Of a stretch of 64,000 nucleotides of DNA, positions 40,141 through 51,235 are shown piece after piece. The position numbers and the translations under genes are program-made. This DNA comes from Mesorhizobium amorphae (GTDB lineage Bacteria > Pseudomonadota > Alphaproteobacteria > Rhizobiales > Rhizobiaceae), in NCBI RefSeq assembly GCF_014843845.1, contig NZ_JHQS01000011.1, forward strand, positions 1 to 64,000. The letters run 5' to 3'. Every line of letters starts with the position of its first letter. Within the stretch, counting starts at the first letter, position 1. Under the pieces are notes generated by a model. The model ran no database searches. It was not told the DNA's origin and saw only the letters and a program-made list of their open reading frames with translations.

Positions 40141-40773
40141 ATGACGCCGAAAGCGGTTTTCTGGGATATGGACGGCACGCTGGTCGACAGCGAGCCGCTG
40201 CACGAGGCAGCTCTGGTGGCGGCGCTGCGCAGCGTCGGCATCGCGCCGCCGACCAATCTGCACGAGCGGGTGCTGGGCGTCGCCGCATGGCCTGTCTACG
40301 AGATGCTGTGCGGCGAGTTCGGCCTCGACCTGCCCTTCGACGACTGGATCGTGCGCAAATACGATCATTATCTGCCAATGGCCGAAACGCTGAAGCCGCG
40401 CCCCGGCGCGATCGAGATCTTCAACGAATTGCGCGAACGCGGCGTGCAGCAGGCGGTGGTGTCCAATTCCGACCGGCTGATCGTCGACGCCAACCTGCGC
40501 GCGGTCGGCCTCGTCTATCCAGGCATGAAGACGATCAGCCGCAACGATGTGCACGAAGGCAAGCCGCATCCCGAACCGTTCCTGCGCGCCGCCTTCCTGG
40601 CCGGCATCGAGCCGGCTGACGCCGCGGCGGTCGACGACAGCCGCACCGGCGCCATGGCCGGGCTGGCGGCGGGAATGCGCACGATGTTCTGGCCGGAGGC
40701 GCCGATGGAAGGCCCGCCAGGTGCGACCGTCATCAACAGCGCCGAAGATCTGCGCCGGGAACTCGGGCTTTGA
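40141..40773 (+). CDS. HAD-family phosphatase
   Basis: A 210-residue HAD hydrolase: motif I DMDGTLVDSEPLHEAAL near residue 9, motif II SNSD near 108, HEGKPHPEPF near 139 and VDDSRTGAMAG near 163. Motif IV has D-D-S instead of E-D-S. ATG 40141 follows GGAGCC. It lies beside the SorC gene on the other strand. Substrate unknown; a sugar phosphate or phosphoglycolate is likely. Confidence 0.85.
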   Translation: MTPKAVFWDMDGTLVDSEPLHEAALVAALRSVGIAPPTNLHERVLGVAAWPVYEMLCGEFGLDLPFDDWIVRKYDHYLPMAETLKPRPGAIEIFNELRERGVQQAVVSNSDRLIVDANLRAVGLVYPGMKTISRNDVHEGKPHPEPFLRAAFLAGIEPADAAAVDDSRTGAMAGLAAGMRTMFWPEAPMEGPPGATVINSAEDLRRELGL

Positions 40774-40782
40774 AAATATCCC

Positions 40783-41550
40783 TCAGTTCCGGTAGACCGG
40801 CTCCTGCTCGTCGAGGATCGCCTTCAATTCGCTGAGATGACGCTCGGCCTGGCCGGGATAGTCGTCCATCTCGCTTGCCGTCTTCTCGGCAATGGCATCG
40901 GACAACATACGCAGCGGACGGCCGGTCCACAGCGCCTTGATGTAGGTCTCGGCGGCGCGCTCGAAATAGAACATGCGGTTGAAGGCATCGGCAACATTGT
41001 CGCCGATGACCAGCACGCCGTGATTGCCCATGACCATGACCTTGACCTTCGGATCGGTCAGAAGCTGCGAGCAGCGCTCGCCCTCCTCTTCGAAGGCCAG
41101 CCCGCCATAATTGGCGTCGACGACATGGCGGTTGAAGAACATGGCCGAGTTCTGGTCGACCGGCGGCAAGGTCGAGTCGGCGAGCGAGGCGAGCACGGTG
41201 GCGTGGACCGAATGCACATGCATGACGCAACGCGCATGCGGCACGTTGCGATGGATGGCGCCATGCAGGCCCCAGGCCGTCGGGTCGGGCGCATTGGGGC
41301 CGGAGAGCGTCTCGGGATCGTTGGCGTCGATGAGCAGAAGATCGCTCGCCTTGATACGCGAGAAATGCACCTGGTTGGGGTTCATCAGGAACTTGCTGCC
41401 GTCCTCGTTGACGGCCAGTGAGAAATGATTGGCCACCGCCTCATGCATGTTGAGCCGCGCCGTCCAGCGGAAGGCGCAAGCGAGATCGACGCGCTCCTCA
41501 TAGAAGGGCAGATTGGTCAGCGGCTCTTTCTGCAGGCGGGCAATGCTCAT
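40783..41550 (-). CDS. Class II aldolase/adducin family protein
   Basis: A 255-residue protein with the class II aldolase domain: the zinc-binding HVHSVHATVLASL (near residue 123) and MGNHGVLVIG (near 190) provide three histidines. ATG 41550 follows GGAG. Family members cleave sugar phosphates (fuculose, ribulose) or act as decarboxylases; the substrate is not evident. It is downstream of the urease genes on the same strand but 97 bases away, so it may be separate. Confidence 0.8.
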   Translation of the reverse strand: MSIARLQKEPLTNLPFYEERVDLACAFRWTARLNMHEAVANHFSLAVNEDGSKFLMNPNQVHFSRIKASDLLLIDANDPETLSGPNAPDPTAWGLHGAIHRNVPHARCVMHVHSVHATVLASLADSTLPPVDQNSAMFFNRHVVDANYGGLAFEEEGERCSQLLTDPKVKVMVMGNHGVLVIGDNVADAFNRMFYFERAAETYIKALWTGRPLRMLSDAIAEKTASEMDDYPGQAERHLSELKAILDEQEPVYRN

Positions 41551-41646
41551 CGAGAATACTCCGTAAAAGAGGCGAGGATGCCGCGCGCCTGACAAGCACG
41601 CAACCGGTTTCGTTTGGTGCAGATCCGGTAGGATGAGGCTGCCGCC

Positions 41647-42288
41647 CTACGCGGCCGTGCTTCTGGCGGCACCGACGCTGAGCCCGCCATGCTCGACGAT
41701 GAAATCGATCACCTCCTGCAGGCCCTTGCCGCGCGACAGGTCGGTGAAGCCGAAGGGCCGCTTGCCGCGCATGCGGGCGGCGTCGCTTTCCATGACATCG
41801 AGGTTGACGTTCACATAGGGCGCGAGATCGCTCTTGTTGATGATAAGGAAATCGGAGCGGGTGATCGCCGGCCCACCCTTGCGCGGAATTTCCTCGCCCT
41901 GGCAGACGGAGATGACATAGAGCGTCAGGTCGGCGAGATCGGGCGAGAAGGTGGCGGCGAGGTTGTCGCCGCCGGACTCGATGAAAATGACGTCGAGATC
42001 CGGGAATTTTTTGTTCAGCTCGGCGATCGCCTGCAGATTGATCGAGGCATCCTCGCGGATGGCGGTGTGCGGGCAGCCACCGGTCTCGACGCCGACGATG
42101 CGGTCTTCGGGCAGCGCCTGCAGCCTGGCCAGCATCATGGCGTCTTCCCTGGTGTAGATGTCGTTGGTGACGACGGCGATGGAGAAGTCGTCGCGCAGCG
42201 CTTTGCAAAGCTTTTCGGTGAGTGTCGTCTTGCCGGAACCGACAGGACCGCCGATGCCGATGCGAAGGGGACCATTGGCCTGGGTCAT
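41647..42288 (-). CDS. ureG: Urease accessory GTPase
   Basis: A 213-residue GTPase that with UreD, UreF and UreE inserts nickel in urease. It has the P-loop [11 protein letters not shown] near residue 13, the nickel-site motif [14 protein letters not shown] near 72, [13 protein letters not shown], and the guanine-binding NKSDL near 152. ATG 42288 overlaps the stop of the membrane-protein gene upstream (ATGA). Confidence 0.95.
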   Translation of the reverse strand: MTQANGPLRIGIGGPVGSGKTTLTEKLCKALRDDFSIAVVTNDIYTREDAMMLARLQALPEDRIVGVETGGCPHTAIREDASINLQAIAELNKKFPDLDVIFIESGGDNLAATFSPDLADLTLYVISVCQGEEIPRKGGPAITRSDFLIINKSDLAPYVNVNLDVMESDAARMRGKRPFGFTDLSRGKGLQEVIDFIVEHGGLSVGAARSTAA

Positions 42289-42725
42289 GTCGAGAACTCC
42301 GTGATGGCAAGGACGGCGAAGCCGAGCCCGATCAGCAGGCACAGCGGCGAATAATACCGGACATCGAGCCGCGCGAAAGGCTGCTCGGGCGTGAGCCGGC
42401 GCCACCAGGGCGTGAAGCCGGCAATGCCACGCCCGAGGAACACCAGCGCAATCAGCATCGATGTGGCGGCAAGGCCTTGCTTGGGAAAGGGCGAGGCAAA
42501 GACGCCTTCTAGCGCCATCGGCCACAGCGTCGCCAGGCCAAGGCAGGCGGCAACGGCAAAGCTGGCAAAGGGCGAGGGCATCTCACTGACGCCGCGAAAG
42601 CCGACGACAGCGTGGGCGCAGGACGCAGCGTCCCTGCCCGGCCAGACACCGCCTATGCCCCAATAGACGTGCAGAGCGGTGATGACGAGTAGGACGAGCG
42701 ATAGCGTAAAGGCGAAGAGGATCAT
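42285..42725 (-). CDS. DUF3995 membrane protein in urease operon
   Basis: A 146-residue membrane protein with four hydrophobic helices ([21 protein letters not shown] at the start). I place it in DUF3995. It overlaps ureF upstream and ureG downstream by four bases each, so it is translated with the urease accessory genes. It is not a known urease factor. Function unknown; a link to nickel or urea movement is possible but unproven. Confidence 0.75.
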   Translation of the reverse strand: MILFAFTLSLVLLVITALHVYWGIGGVWPGRDAASCAHAVVGFRGVSEMPSPFASFAVAACLGLATLWPMALEGVFASPFPKQGLAATSMLIALVFLGRGIAGFTPWWRRLTPEQPFARLDVRYYSPLCLLIGLGFAVLAITEFST

Positions 42726-43393
42726 GAGCGAAACAGCCGCGAATATTGGGTTTCGTGTTTCATCGCCATGACGTCGGAGACGAAGGCGCAGCCGCCGAGA
42801 TCGTCAAGAGTCGAGCCGGCGGCACGGGCCGCGGTCGCCAGCGCCAGCGGCTCGAAGCCGGCGAGCAGCGCGGTGGCGTCGTTCTGGCCGACGACGCCGA
42901 GCCTAATCGCGGCCTGGACAAGATTGGAGAAGAAGGCCTGCAGGAACGCAGAGAGTGCATCCTGCAAGGCGATGCCATTGCCGCCAGCGACGGCGCCGAC
43001 GGCGACGCAATAGGCGCAGTCTTCCGACAGACGCTGCAGCACCCGGCTTGGCCAAGCCGACGCCGCCTTCAAAAAGGCGGCGCCCTGCAGCATGGTCTCG
43101 GCATGTCGCTCGCGCGAGCCGGCCAGGGCCTCGGCGAGTGCGGCAATCTCATCCAGGTCGCCGGCTTCGCGGGCACGCCGCCAGGATTCGGCGAACAGCA
43201 CGGCGTCGTTCCAGCCCGAGCCCATCTCGACCAGCGTCTCCAGCCAGGCAGCGAGGCTTTGCCTGTCGGTTATCAGGCCGTCATGCACGGCGCGTTCAAG
43301 GCCATGGCTGTAGGAAAAGCCGCCGACAGGAAAGGCCGGCGACAGCCATGCCATCAGCCGCAGCAAGGCGATGCCGGAAGGCTGGTCAGTCAT
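42722..43393 (-). CDS. ureF: Urease accessory protein UreF
   Basis: A 223-residue all-helical chaperone. The start [22 protein letters not shown] and the [13 protein letters not shown] motif near residue 23 are typical. The reading frame is open upstream through the His codons of ureE, but ATG 43393 is chosen because it precedes the conserved N-terminus. It overlaps the ureE end by eight bases. Confidence 0.93.
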   Translation of the reverse strand: MTDQPSGIALLRLMAWLSPAFPVGGFSYSHGLERAVHDGLITDRQSLAAWLETLVEMGSGWNDAVLFAESWRRAREAGDLDEIAALAEALAGSRERHAETMLQGAAFLKAASAWPSRVLQRLSEDCAYCVAVGAVAGGNGIALQDALSAFLQAFFSNLVQAAIRLGVVGQNDATALLAGFEPLALATAARAAGSTLDDLGGCAFVSDVMAMKHETQYSRLFRS

Positions 43394-43973
43394 GATGGTG
43401 GTGGTCGTCATCATGCGAATGGGAATGGCTGTGCGAATGGGAATGCGATTCAGAATGGCTGTGCGCATGCGCCTCGGCATGGGCATGACCGTGATCATGA
43501 CCGCCATCGCCGGAATAGGCGCCGCGTACAGGTTTGAATGGCTCGGAGACGTCGCTCACCGTGGCGCCGAGCCCCTCCAGCATCGCCTTGATGACATGGT
43601 CGCGCAGGATGAGGATGCGGTCGGTCTCGATCGCCGCGGCAAGGTGGCGATTGCCGATATGCCAAGCGAGTTCGGCCAGATGCACGGCACTGCGAGCGCG
43701 AATGTCATAGACCTCTTCATGCGCGGCGACGATCTCGACATGGCGGCCATCCTCCAGCACCAGCCGGTCGCCATCATTCAAGGCGACCGCCTCCGGCAGA
43801 TCGACCAGCACCTTCTCGCCGCCTGACGTCTCGATGGCGCGACGGCGCAGATGCCGCTCGTCGTGAGCAAGCACAGCCTTCGCGTAAGGCACGGTCGGCC
43901 CCGCCTCTGCGCCTGCCAGCACGGAGACGGCACGCGGAAACTTGGTGAAGTCGGTGCGGATGTCGAGCTTCAT
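43386..43973 (-). CDS. ureE: Urease accessory protein UreE with His-rich tail
   Basis: A 195-residue nickel chaperone. The core has [21 protein letters not shown] near residue 102, with the metal-binding His. The last 40 residues hold about 17 histidines in H-S, H-A and H-D alternation, giving a large nickel store. ATG 43973 overlaps the GST stop by four bases. Confidence 0.94.
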   Translation of the reverse strand: MKLDIRTDFTKFPRAVSVLAGAEAGPTVPYAKAVLAHDERHLRRRAIETSGGEKVLVDLPEAVALNDGDRLVLEDGRHVEIVAAHEEVYDIRARSAVHLAELAWHIGNRHLAAAIETDRILILRDHVIKAMLEGLGATVSDVSEPFKPVRGAYSGDGGHDHGHAHAEAHAHSHSESHSHSHSHSHSHDDDHHHHD

Positions 43974-44575
43974 CTGGAAGATCCTCCATTGGCCTGCGCG
44001 CGGGCGCGGGCCGGGCGGGCCAGCACGCGGTCGAGATAGGCATTGACGCTGTCGGACTCTATCGGGAACCGGCCGGCGCGGGCCCAGCCGCCCATATCGC
44101 CGAGCAGCACGTCGATGGCGGAAAACCGGTCGCCGAGGGCAAAGGACTTGTCGCCAAGCCGGCGGTCCAGCGCCTTGACCTCCGTGGCGAAGTCATGCGC
44201 CGCGGCGGGGCCGACATCGACACGGACCTCCTTCGGCAGCAGGAAGCGGTGGCGCACCTTGTTCCACAGCGGCGCTTCGAATTCCGACTGGGCAAAATGC
44301 ATCCAGGAATCCATCTCGGCGCGGCCTGCGAGACCGGGATTGGCGCCCATGCCCTTATCGGCATGCTTATCGCCGAGATAGATGCAGATCGCCGCCGAAT
44401 CCGTCACCTTCAGCTCTTCGTCGATCAGGATCGGTACCTTGCCGGACGGGTTGAGCGCATAGGCTTCCGGCGAGCGCAATTTGACCTCGACGAATTCATA
44501 GGGCTGCCCGAGTTCCTCGAGCATCCAGAGAACACGGCTGACCCGGGACCCGCGCGATCCGACGGCCTTGTACAT
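43970..44575 (-). CDS. Glutathione S-transferase in urease operon
   Basis: A 201-residue GST: the thioredoxin-like N-terminal domain starts [21 protein letters not shown], with [11 protein letters not shown] and [14 protein letters not shown] for glutathione binding near residues 38-70, and a helical C-terminal domain. ATG 44575 is chosen over the upstream frame, which runs into repeat DNA. Its stop overlaps ureE, so it is co-translated with the accessory genes. The reason for a GST here is unknown; thiol or metal handling is possible. Confidence 0.85.
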   Translation of the reverse strand: MYKAVGSRGSRVSRVLWMLEELGQPYEFVEVKLRSPEAYALNPSGKVPILIDEELKVTDSAAICIYLGDKHADKGMGANPGLAGRAEMDSWMHFAQSEFEAPLWNKVRHRFLLPKEVRVDVGPAAAHDFATEVKALDRRLGDKSFALGDRFSAIDVLLGDMGGWARAGRFPIESDSVNAYLDRVLARPARARAQANGGSSR

Positions 44576-44636
44576 TGTTGAAACCTGCCTTTTGCGAGAA
44601 GCATAGAGCCTGTTCCATCCCGATGGTATCGGGATG

Positions 44637-44706
44637 GGCTCTAGCTTTTTGTTTGAGCATGATCTTTTCCGAAAACCGGTTCCCACTTTTCGGGATCATG
44701 TTCTAG
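44637..44706. repeat. Intergenic repeat, family B-related copy
   Basis: CATGATC/GATCATG arms (44658-44664, 44694-44700) enclose GAAAACCGGTTCCCACTTTT, the same core pattern as in the copies at 28582 and 48324. The outer ends carry CTAG. Confidence 0.75.
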
Positions 44707-44720
44707 ACCATCCGCTGCCG

Positions 44721-45314
44721 TCATACGATCGTGTCGAAGAGCCGCAGGATGAACGATACCTGATAGATCAGCGTGCCGGCGACGAAGACGATGTGAAAGC
44801 GGCGATCGCGGACCAGGATGGCTGCGATGCACAGCGCAACGAAAACCGGGGTGCGGATGAGATATTCATTGCCGTAGTGGGCGAAATGCTCCGGCCCTTT
44901 CAGCAGCGTGTCGACGACGTCGAGCAGATGGTCATCGCCAGCAGGCCGAAGAACCAGGCGCGGCGCGAATAGAAGAAATCCTCGTAGCCGGTGTAGTCGA
45001 GCATGGAGTCCGGGAACAGCAGCGCGCAGAGCAGGAACAGCGTGACGGCATAGAAGATGAGGAACAGGTACGTGCCGAAGGTCCAGGTCTCAATGGCGTA
45101 GAGGCCGAATTCCCACCACCAGAAATGCACCAGCAGCAACAAGCATCGAGCCGACCCAGGCCAGATGCACGGGATAGAGCTTGTACTGGCCGGGATGCTG
45201 AACGATGCGGGCGAGCCCCGACAGCAGCCGCGTCACGCCGAGACCGATCACCATGCCCATGACGATGCGGATATGCGGGAAGACGTCGTGGGGAGAGGCT
45301 ATTTCGGTGGCCAT
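44721..45314 (-). pseudogene. Integral membrane protein with two frameshifts
   Basis: Three reading-frame segments on the minus strand add up to one membrane protein of about 197 residues. 45314 to about 45140 encodes MATEIASPHDVFPHIRIVMG and two helices. About 45140 to 44935 encodes the LVHFWWWEFGLYAIETW region and DYTGYEDFFYSRRAW. 44935 to 44721 encodes LLDVVDTLLKGPEHF and ends in LRLFDTIV. One extra base near 45138 (in an ATGCTTGTTGC stretch) and one missing base near 44938 would explain the pattern. The protein has five or so helices and no motif I recognise. It lies between ureC and the GST gene. Either a decayed gene or sequencing error. Confidence 0.75.
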
Positions 45315-45407
45315 GCCTGATCACTATTCGGCTTCTGCTCGACGGCATATTGCGGCGTACGGATTTCAGCCGCAACGCATTTTGCCCGGGCAATCGAACT
45401 GCCCGCG

Positions 45408-47120
<1,713 letters not shown>

Positions 47121-47284
47121 CAGCAACTGCTCCCGAAATGCGGCCGCGAAGCCGTGCTCCACATTGCCGCCATCCTATGGTCACGCAATGACCTGCTACG
47201 CGACACCTTGTGTTCCCATTTGGCGGTTGAGGTGAACGAGTCACCCCAAAACGACCGTTTGCCAAATCGATGGAAGGAAGATCC

Positions 47285-47665
47285 ATGCGCAAAACGATAC
47301 TTATCGCAGCCGCCGCCACCCTGGCCTTGGCGAGTGCAGCCAGCGCTCAGCAACAGCCCGCGCAGCAACAGCCCAGCCAGCCGCCGGCAGCCCCCGCCGC
47401 GCCCGGCGCGCAGCCGGCCGTGCCGACGATCCAGAGCGTGAACATCGTCGACATCACGGAACTGCCCAAGGACACCCAGACGCAGGTCAACCAGGTGATC
47501 GCCCAGCGCGGCGAGGGCGGCCTGCAGAAGCTGCGCAGCTCGATCGACGCGACGCCCAAGGTCAAGTCGGCGCTCGAAGCCAAGGGGCTGACCTCGGCGC
47601 AGGTGATCGCCGCCAGCATGAACACCGACGGCGCACTGACGCTGATCACAAAGAAGGCGAGCTGA
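47285..47665 (+). CDS. Secreted small protein of unknown function
   Basis: A 126-residue protein with a clear Sec signal (MRKTILIAAAATLALASAASA, cleavage before QQQ). A Gln/Pro/Ala-rich linker of about 30 residues follows, then a folded part of about 75 residues (NIVDITELPKDTQTQVNQVI) ending in LITKKAS. The ATG at 47285 follows GGAAGGAAG. It lies inside the urease cluster on the opposite strand. No family recognised. Confidence 0.8.
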   Translation: MRKTILIAAAATLALASAASAQQQPAQQQPSQPPAAPAAPGAQPAVPTIQSVNIVDITELPKDTQTQVNQVIAQRGEGGLQKLRSSIDATPKVKSALEAKGLTSAQVIAASMNTDGALTLITKKAS

Positions 47666-47694
47666 TCCGGGAAAGCGAGCTGACGCGTGGCTGC

Positions 47695-47717
47695 GGCGGG
47701 CCGACACCCGGCCCGCC
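47695..47717 (+). other. GC hairpin after the first secreted-protein gene
   Basis: GGCGGGCC and GGCCCGCC form an eight-base stem about 30 bases after the stop. There is no T-run. Confidence 0.5.
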
Positions 47718-47812
47718 CGCCACATCAGCAAGGGAACCTTCGCCGGGCGGGATTCGTTTCTATCTTTTCGCGCTGAACCGCGTCCCGAAAAGAGTTCCGT
47801 CTGGAGCGAGCG

Positions 47813-48301
47813 ATGGCGATTACCCTCACGACAAGATGGCTGCAAGCGATGGCCGCGCTGGCGCTCCTCGCCGCGGCCGGCTCCCCCACAGAGCTCAACG
47901 CGCAAGGGCTTGGAAGCACCGAGACCGTCGACCGCATCATCGGTTCGGAGGTCAAGCAGGAAGAGACCAGGACAAGCACTGAAGCCGGGAAGGTCAGCAT
48001 CGCGATCGACCGGACGCGGCAAAACATCGGCACCGTGCGCAAGACGTCCAAGCTCGACAAGGTCGATATCGTGTTCCTCACCGATGCGGCGCGCAGCGAA
48101 GGCGGCCCGCCGCCGGCGATCGAGACCAAGATCAAACAGCATCAGGACGATATCGCGGAGCTGCGCAAGGAGATCGAAGCGAACGCGCTGCTGTTCAATG
48201 CCATCGATTCCAGGCGCGTGGCCGCCGAGGACGTTCTCGCCGTCGAGTTCGACGATCCGGGAAAAGTCGTCATCTATGCGGCGGCCAAGCCGTCGGGCTG
48301 A
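47813..48301 (+). CDS. Secreted protein of unknown function
   Basis: A 162-residue protein with an N-terminal signal (WLQAMAALALLAAAGSPTELNAQ, cleavage near NAQ-GLG). The mature part is charged and mostly helical (KIKQHQDDIAELRKEIEANA near 122). Same strand as the preceding secreted gene and 147 bases after it; the two together interrupt the urease operon. No family recognised. Confidence 0.75.
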   Translation: MAITLTTRWLQAMAALALLAAAGSPTELNAQGLGSTETVDRIIGSEVKQEETRTSTEAGKVSIAIDRTRQNIGTVRKTSKLDKVDIVFLTDAARSEGGPPPAIETKIKQHQDDIAELRKEIEANALLFNAIDSRRVAAEDVLAVEFDDPGKVVIYAAAKPSG

Positions 48302-48323
48302 GCCGAAAGCGCTGCTTGTTTCC

Positions 48324-48372
48324 ATGCATGTCGCTGCTCCAAAACCGCTCAGCACTTTTGGGCGACATGCAT
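48324..48372. repeat. Inverted repeat with family B core
   Basis: ATGCATGTCG and CGACATGCAT form perfect ten-base arms around CTGCTCCAAAACCGCTCAGC and CACTTTTGGG. It lies between the converging second secreted-protein gene and ureB, and may act as a terminator-like structure for both. Confidence 0.8.
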
Positions 48373-48384
48373 CGGCAATCGATC

Positions 48385-48690
48385 TCACAGCTTGCCCATC
48401 ACCTTCTGCTGGAAGCCGTAGACCTCGCGCTTGCCGCCGAGCGGCACCAGCGTGACGTCGCGCTCCTGGCCGGGCTCGAAGCGCATCGCCGTTCCGGCGG
48501 CGATGTCGAGGCGCATGCCGCGCGCCCTGGCACGATCGAATTTCAACCCTTCATTGGTCTCGAAGAAGTGGTAGTGGCTGCCGACCTGGATCGGCCGGTC
48601 GCCGCTGTTGGCCACTTTCAGCGTCACGGTCGGCAGGCCCTTGTTCAGTTCGATCTCGCCGCTCGCGGTGATGACTTCGCCCGGGATCAT
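48385..48690 (-). CDS. ureB: Urease beta subunit
   Basis: A 101-residue subunit starting [18 protein letters not shown], with [18 protein letters not shown] near residue 37, typical of UreB. It is followed not by ureC but by an inverted repeat and two opposite-strand genes. Confidence 0.95.
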   Translation of the reverse strand: MIPGEVITASGEIELNKGLPTVTLKVANSGDRPIQVGSHYHFFETNEGLKFDRARARGMRLDIAAGTAMRFEPGQERDVTLVPLGGKREVYGFQQKVMGKL

Positions 48691-48698
48691 CTGAGGCC

Positions 48699-49292
48699 TC
48701 ACAGCACGCCGAAGACGAGGCCGACGCCAATCGCCGCGCAGGCGGCGCCGGCCGCACGGGCAAAGCCGCGGAAGCGCATACCAAGGCCCAGACCAGCCGC
48801 AATGCCCGTCGCATGGAGCAGCACGGTGGCCGCGGCAAAGCCGGCCATGTACTCCAGCCCGCCGGCATTTTCGGGCACCTCGGTGCCATGGGCGTGACCG
48901 TGGAACAGCGCGAACAGGCCGATAATGGCAACCCCTGCCGAGACAGGCAGATCGACCGCCAGCGCCACCAGCAGGCCCAAGGCCACGACGGAAGCGAGGA
49001 TGCCCGGTTCGACGAAGGGCAGCGGCACGTGCAGCATGCCGAGCGCGCCGCCGACCAGCATGACGCCGACAAACGCCGCCGGCCAGGCCCAGATCGCCTT
49101 GCCACCCTTGAGCACCGCCCAGAGCCCGACGGCGATCATCACCGTCATGTGGTCGAGGCCCGACAGCGGATGCATGAGGCCGGCCGCAAAGGACGAGGTG
49201 GTGCCGACGCCGACATGAGCGTAGGCGGGCATGGCGGCGGCGAGCAGCAGGATCGCCGCGAGCGTGGTTCGTTTCATCGGAGCTGATATCAT
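48699..49292 (-). CDS. ureJ: HupE/UreJ-type membrane protein
   Basis: A 197-residue membrane protein with a cleavable signal ([22 protein letters not shown]) and six helices. The [16 protein letters not shown] motif near residue 41 and the [12 protein letters not shown] motif near 131 are those of HupE/UreJ, believed to move nickel. ATG 49292 is preferred because AGAAGG precedes it; 49277 is possible. It is placed between ureA and ureB, as in other rhizobia. Confidence 0.9.
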   Translation of the reverse strand: MISAPMKRTTLAAILLLAAAMPAYAHVGVGTTSSFAAGLMHPLSGLDHMTVMIAVGLWAVLKGGKAIWAWPAAFVGVMLVGGALGMLHVPLPFVEPGILASVVALGLLVALAVDLPVSAGVAIIGLFALFHGHAHGTEVPENAGGLEYMAGFAAATVLLHATGIAAGLGLGMRFRGFARAAGAACAAIGVGLVFGVL

Positions 49293-49327
49293 CGAAATGC
49301 CTTCTCTGCTGACAGGGTTCGTGCCGG

Positions 49328-49582
49328 TCACGCGGCCTTGCGGGGGCCGCAGCCCTCGGCCTTGAGCACGCGCTTGGTCGAAGCAGGATATTTCTCCAGC
49401 TTCGCTGCTGGGCGGATCGGCCGCGGCGAAAAATTGCCGCCGCAGTTCGGGCAGACACCGCCAAGCACGTTTTCCGCGCAATCGGCGCAGAAGGTGCATT
49501 CGAACGTGCAGATCAGCGCATCCATCGCCGCCGGCGGCAGGTCCTTGTCGCAACATTCGCAGTTTGGGCGCAGCTCGAGCAT
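49328..49582 (-). CDS. DUF1272 zinc-ribbon-like small protein
   Basis: An 84-residue protein with eight cysteines in pairs: [35 protein letters not shown], typical of DUF1272. It probably binds zinc. The ATG follows GGAGAAAAAC. It lies between ureA and ureJ on the same strand and is not a known urease component. Confidence 0.8.
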   Translation of the reverse strand: MLELRPNCECCDKDLPPAAMDALICTFECTFCADCAENVLGGVCPNCGGNFSPRPIRPAAKLEKYPASTKRVLKAEGCGPRKAA

Positions 49583-49592
49583 GTTTTTCTCC

Positions 49593-49895
49593 TCACCGTA
49601 TCGGTTCGTGCACGGTCACCAGCTTGGTGCCGTCGGGAAACGTCGCCTCGACCTGGACGTCGTGGATCATCTCGGCGATGCCGTCCATCACCTGCGCGCG
49701 GGTGACGACATGGGCGCCGGCCTCCATCAATTCGGCGACCGCACGGCCGTCGCGAGCACCTTCGACGACGAAATCGGTGATCAGCGCAATCGCCTCCGGA
49801 TGGTTGAGCTTGACGCCGCGTTCGAGCCGCTTGCGCGCCACGATCGCCGCCATGGCGATGAGCAGCTTGTCCTTTTCCCTCGGCGTCAGGTTCAT
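49593..49895 (-). CDS. ureA: Urease gamma subunit
   Basis: A 100-residue subunit with the family start [17 protein letters not shown], the [10 protein letters not shown] motif near residue 31 and the end [13 protein letters not shown]. Complete. Confidence 0.96.
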   Translation of the reverse strand: MNLTPREKDKLLIAMAAIVARKRLERGVKLNHPEAIALITDFVVEGARDGRAVAELMEAGAHVVTRAQVMDGIAEMIHDVQVEATFPDGTKLVTVHEPIR

Positions 49896-49930
49896 GCGTT
49901 TTCCTAAGAGGTAGAATCAAAGTGGCAGAA

Positions 49931-50764
49931 TCAGAGTGACCATAATTTGGGCAGGCCCGCCCGCCCGTTGAGCAATTCGACAAGCGGAACCAGCCGCTTG
50001 CGGAGCTGGTAGCCGTCCTCGGCAAACAGCCTCGCAAGAAGCTTGCCAGATTTTTTCACGCTCCAGGCACTGGCGTCGCCCTCACCGCCGATGATTGCGC
50101 GAACCGGGTCGAGAAACGCCTCGGCGCGCGGCGAGACCAACAGCACCGTCGTCATCGCGGCGGCGCCGCCGACGACGGCCGCACGGCCAAGGCTGGCGGC
50201 AATATCCGGTCCGATACGGAAATCCTCGGCGTGGACGAGCGCGCCGTCCTGGCGGACGCGCCAGCGGTCGTGAAAACCGCCATGCGTCGTGCGCTCGCCC
50301 ATGGCCAGGCGGCCGAAGACGGTGGCCTCGAGCAGCAGCGCCTCGGCATCGGCGGCAAGCTCGACATCGAGCGTGCGGGCGAAGGCCGCCCGATCGAAGA
50401 CGATGGTTTCCTGCGGCAGCCAGGCGATGCGGCCGCCGGCGCCGACGGTCAGCCTCACCCGCACTTCGGCGCGATCCGATGCCGCGCGATAGATTTTTTC
50501 GCAGGCCTGGGTGGTGATCGAGGCCGAGGCACCGGCGCCGACATCCACCTCCCAGTCGAGACGGTCGCCACCGGTCAGGCCGCCGGCGGTGTTGATCAGC
50601 ACGGCTTCGAGCGGATCGGCCGAGACTGAAGGCATGCGGATCTTGGCCGAGCCGTCCTGATAGAGACGCCGAAGGCGCGTGCGACCATCGCTCCTGCCGC
50701 AGAAAAGCCTGGCTCGCCCCGCAACACGCTGGGCCGCGGGCGCCGAAGTCGAGATAGTTTCCAT
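49931..50764 (-). CDS. ureD: Urease accessory protein UreD
   Basis: A 277-residue scaffold for the nickel-insertion complex. The motifs INTAGGLTGGDRL near residue 58, TTQACEKIYRA near 84 and the conserved AEDFRIG are visible. ATG 50764 is used; ATG 50767 and GTG 50791 are in frame and possible. It is the first gene of the urease cluster, 35 bases before ureA, and diverges from the acyl carrier gene. Confidence 0.93.
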   Translation of the reverse strand: METISTSAPAAQRVAGRARLFCGRSDGRTRLRRLYQDGSAKIRMPSVSADPLEAVLINTAGGLTGGDRLDWEVDVGAGASASITTQACEKIYRAASDRAEVRVRLTVGAGGRIAWLPQETIVFDRAAFARTLDVELAADAEALLLEATVFGRLAMGERTTHGGFHDRWRVRQDGALVHAEDFRIGPDIAASLGRAAVVGGAAAMTTVLLVSPRAEAFLDPVRAIIGGEGDASAWSVKKSGKLLARLFAEDGYQLRKRLVPLVELLNGRAGLPKLWSL

Positions 50765-50819
50765 CATGTCCACACGACCAACGTTAAGCACTCCCGTGGC
50801 TTTGTCGATATATAGCTTG

Positions 50820-50848
50820 TTGCCTCACAACGTTTCGGTTTCTATAGA
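50820..50848 (+). promoter_or_regulatory. Candidate promoter for the acyl carrier/ketosynthase pair
   Basis: TTGCCT, 17 bases, then TATAGA, a good sigma-70 type arrangement about 125 bases before the ATG at 50977. The DNA just left of it (TATATAG near 50811) is AT-rich and could serve ureD on the other strand. Confidence 0.55.
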
Positions 50849-50976
50849 GAGAGCCACCTTGGAACGGTCACGCAGCGCCTGGCGGGGTATAGGGCGACGA
50901 CGACGATGTGAATCCGGGGACAAAGGGGCGCTGATCAGTCGGCGTCGGGAAACGACAAAGTTGGGGAAGAAACCGA

Positions 50977-51231
50977 ATGGCTGACCAGCTGGCAACGGAC
51001 ATCATCGAGAAGATCAAGGCTCATGCCGAGCCTGGCGGCGAAGAGATCACCGCCAATACCGAATTGACGTCGCTGGGCATCCATTCGCTGGAACTGACGG
51101 AGATCATCTTCGATCTCGAAGAACAGTATGGCATCGAGATCGAGATGAACACGGTCGATGCCTGGAGCAATTTGAAGAATGTCGGCGACATGGTCGAGGC
51201 TGTTCGCGCGCTGATCGCGAAAAAAGCCTGA
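50977..51231 (+). CDS. NodF-like acyl carrier protein
   Basis: An 84-residue acyl carrier protein. The phosphopantetheine serine lies in [16 protein letters not shown] near residue 36, where the usual DSL is HSL, as in NodF-type carriers. It is followed after four bases by a ketosynthase of the NodE type. In nodulating rhizobia NodF/NodE make unsaturated acyl chains for Nod factors, but no other nod gene is in the window, so a specialised lipid is as likely. Confidence 0.82.
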   Translation: MADQLATDIIEKIKAHAEPGGEEITANTELTSLGIHSLELTEIIFDLEEQYGIEIEMNTVDAWSNLKNVGDMVEAVRALIAKKA

Positions 51232-51235
51232 CCGA

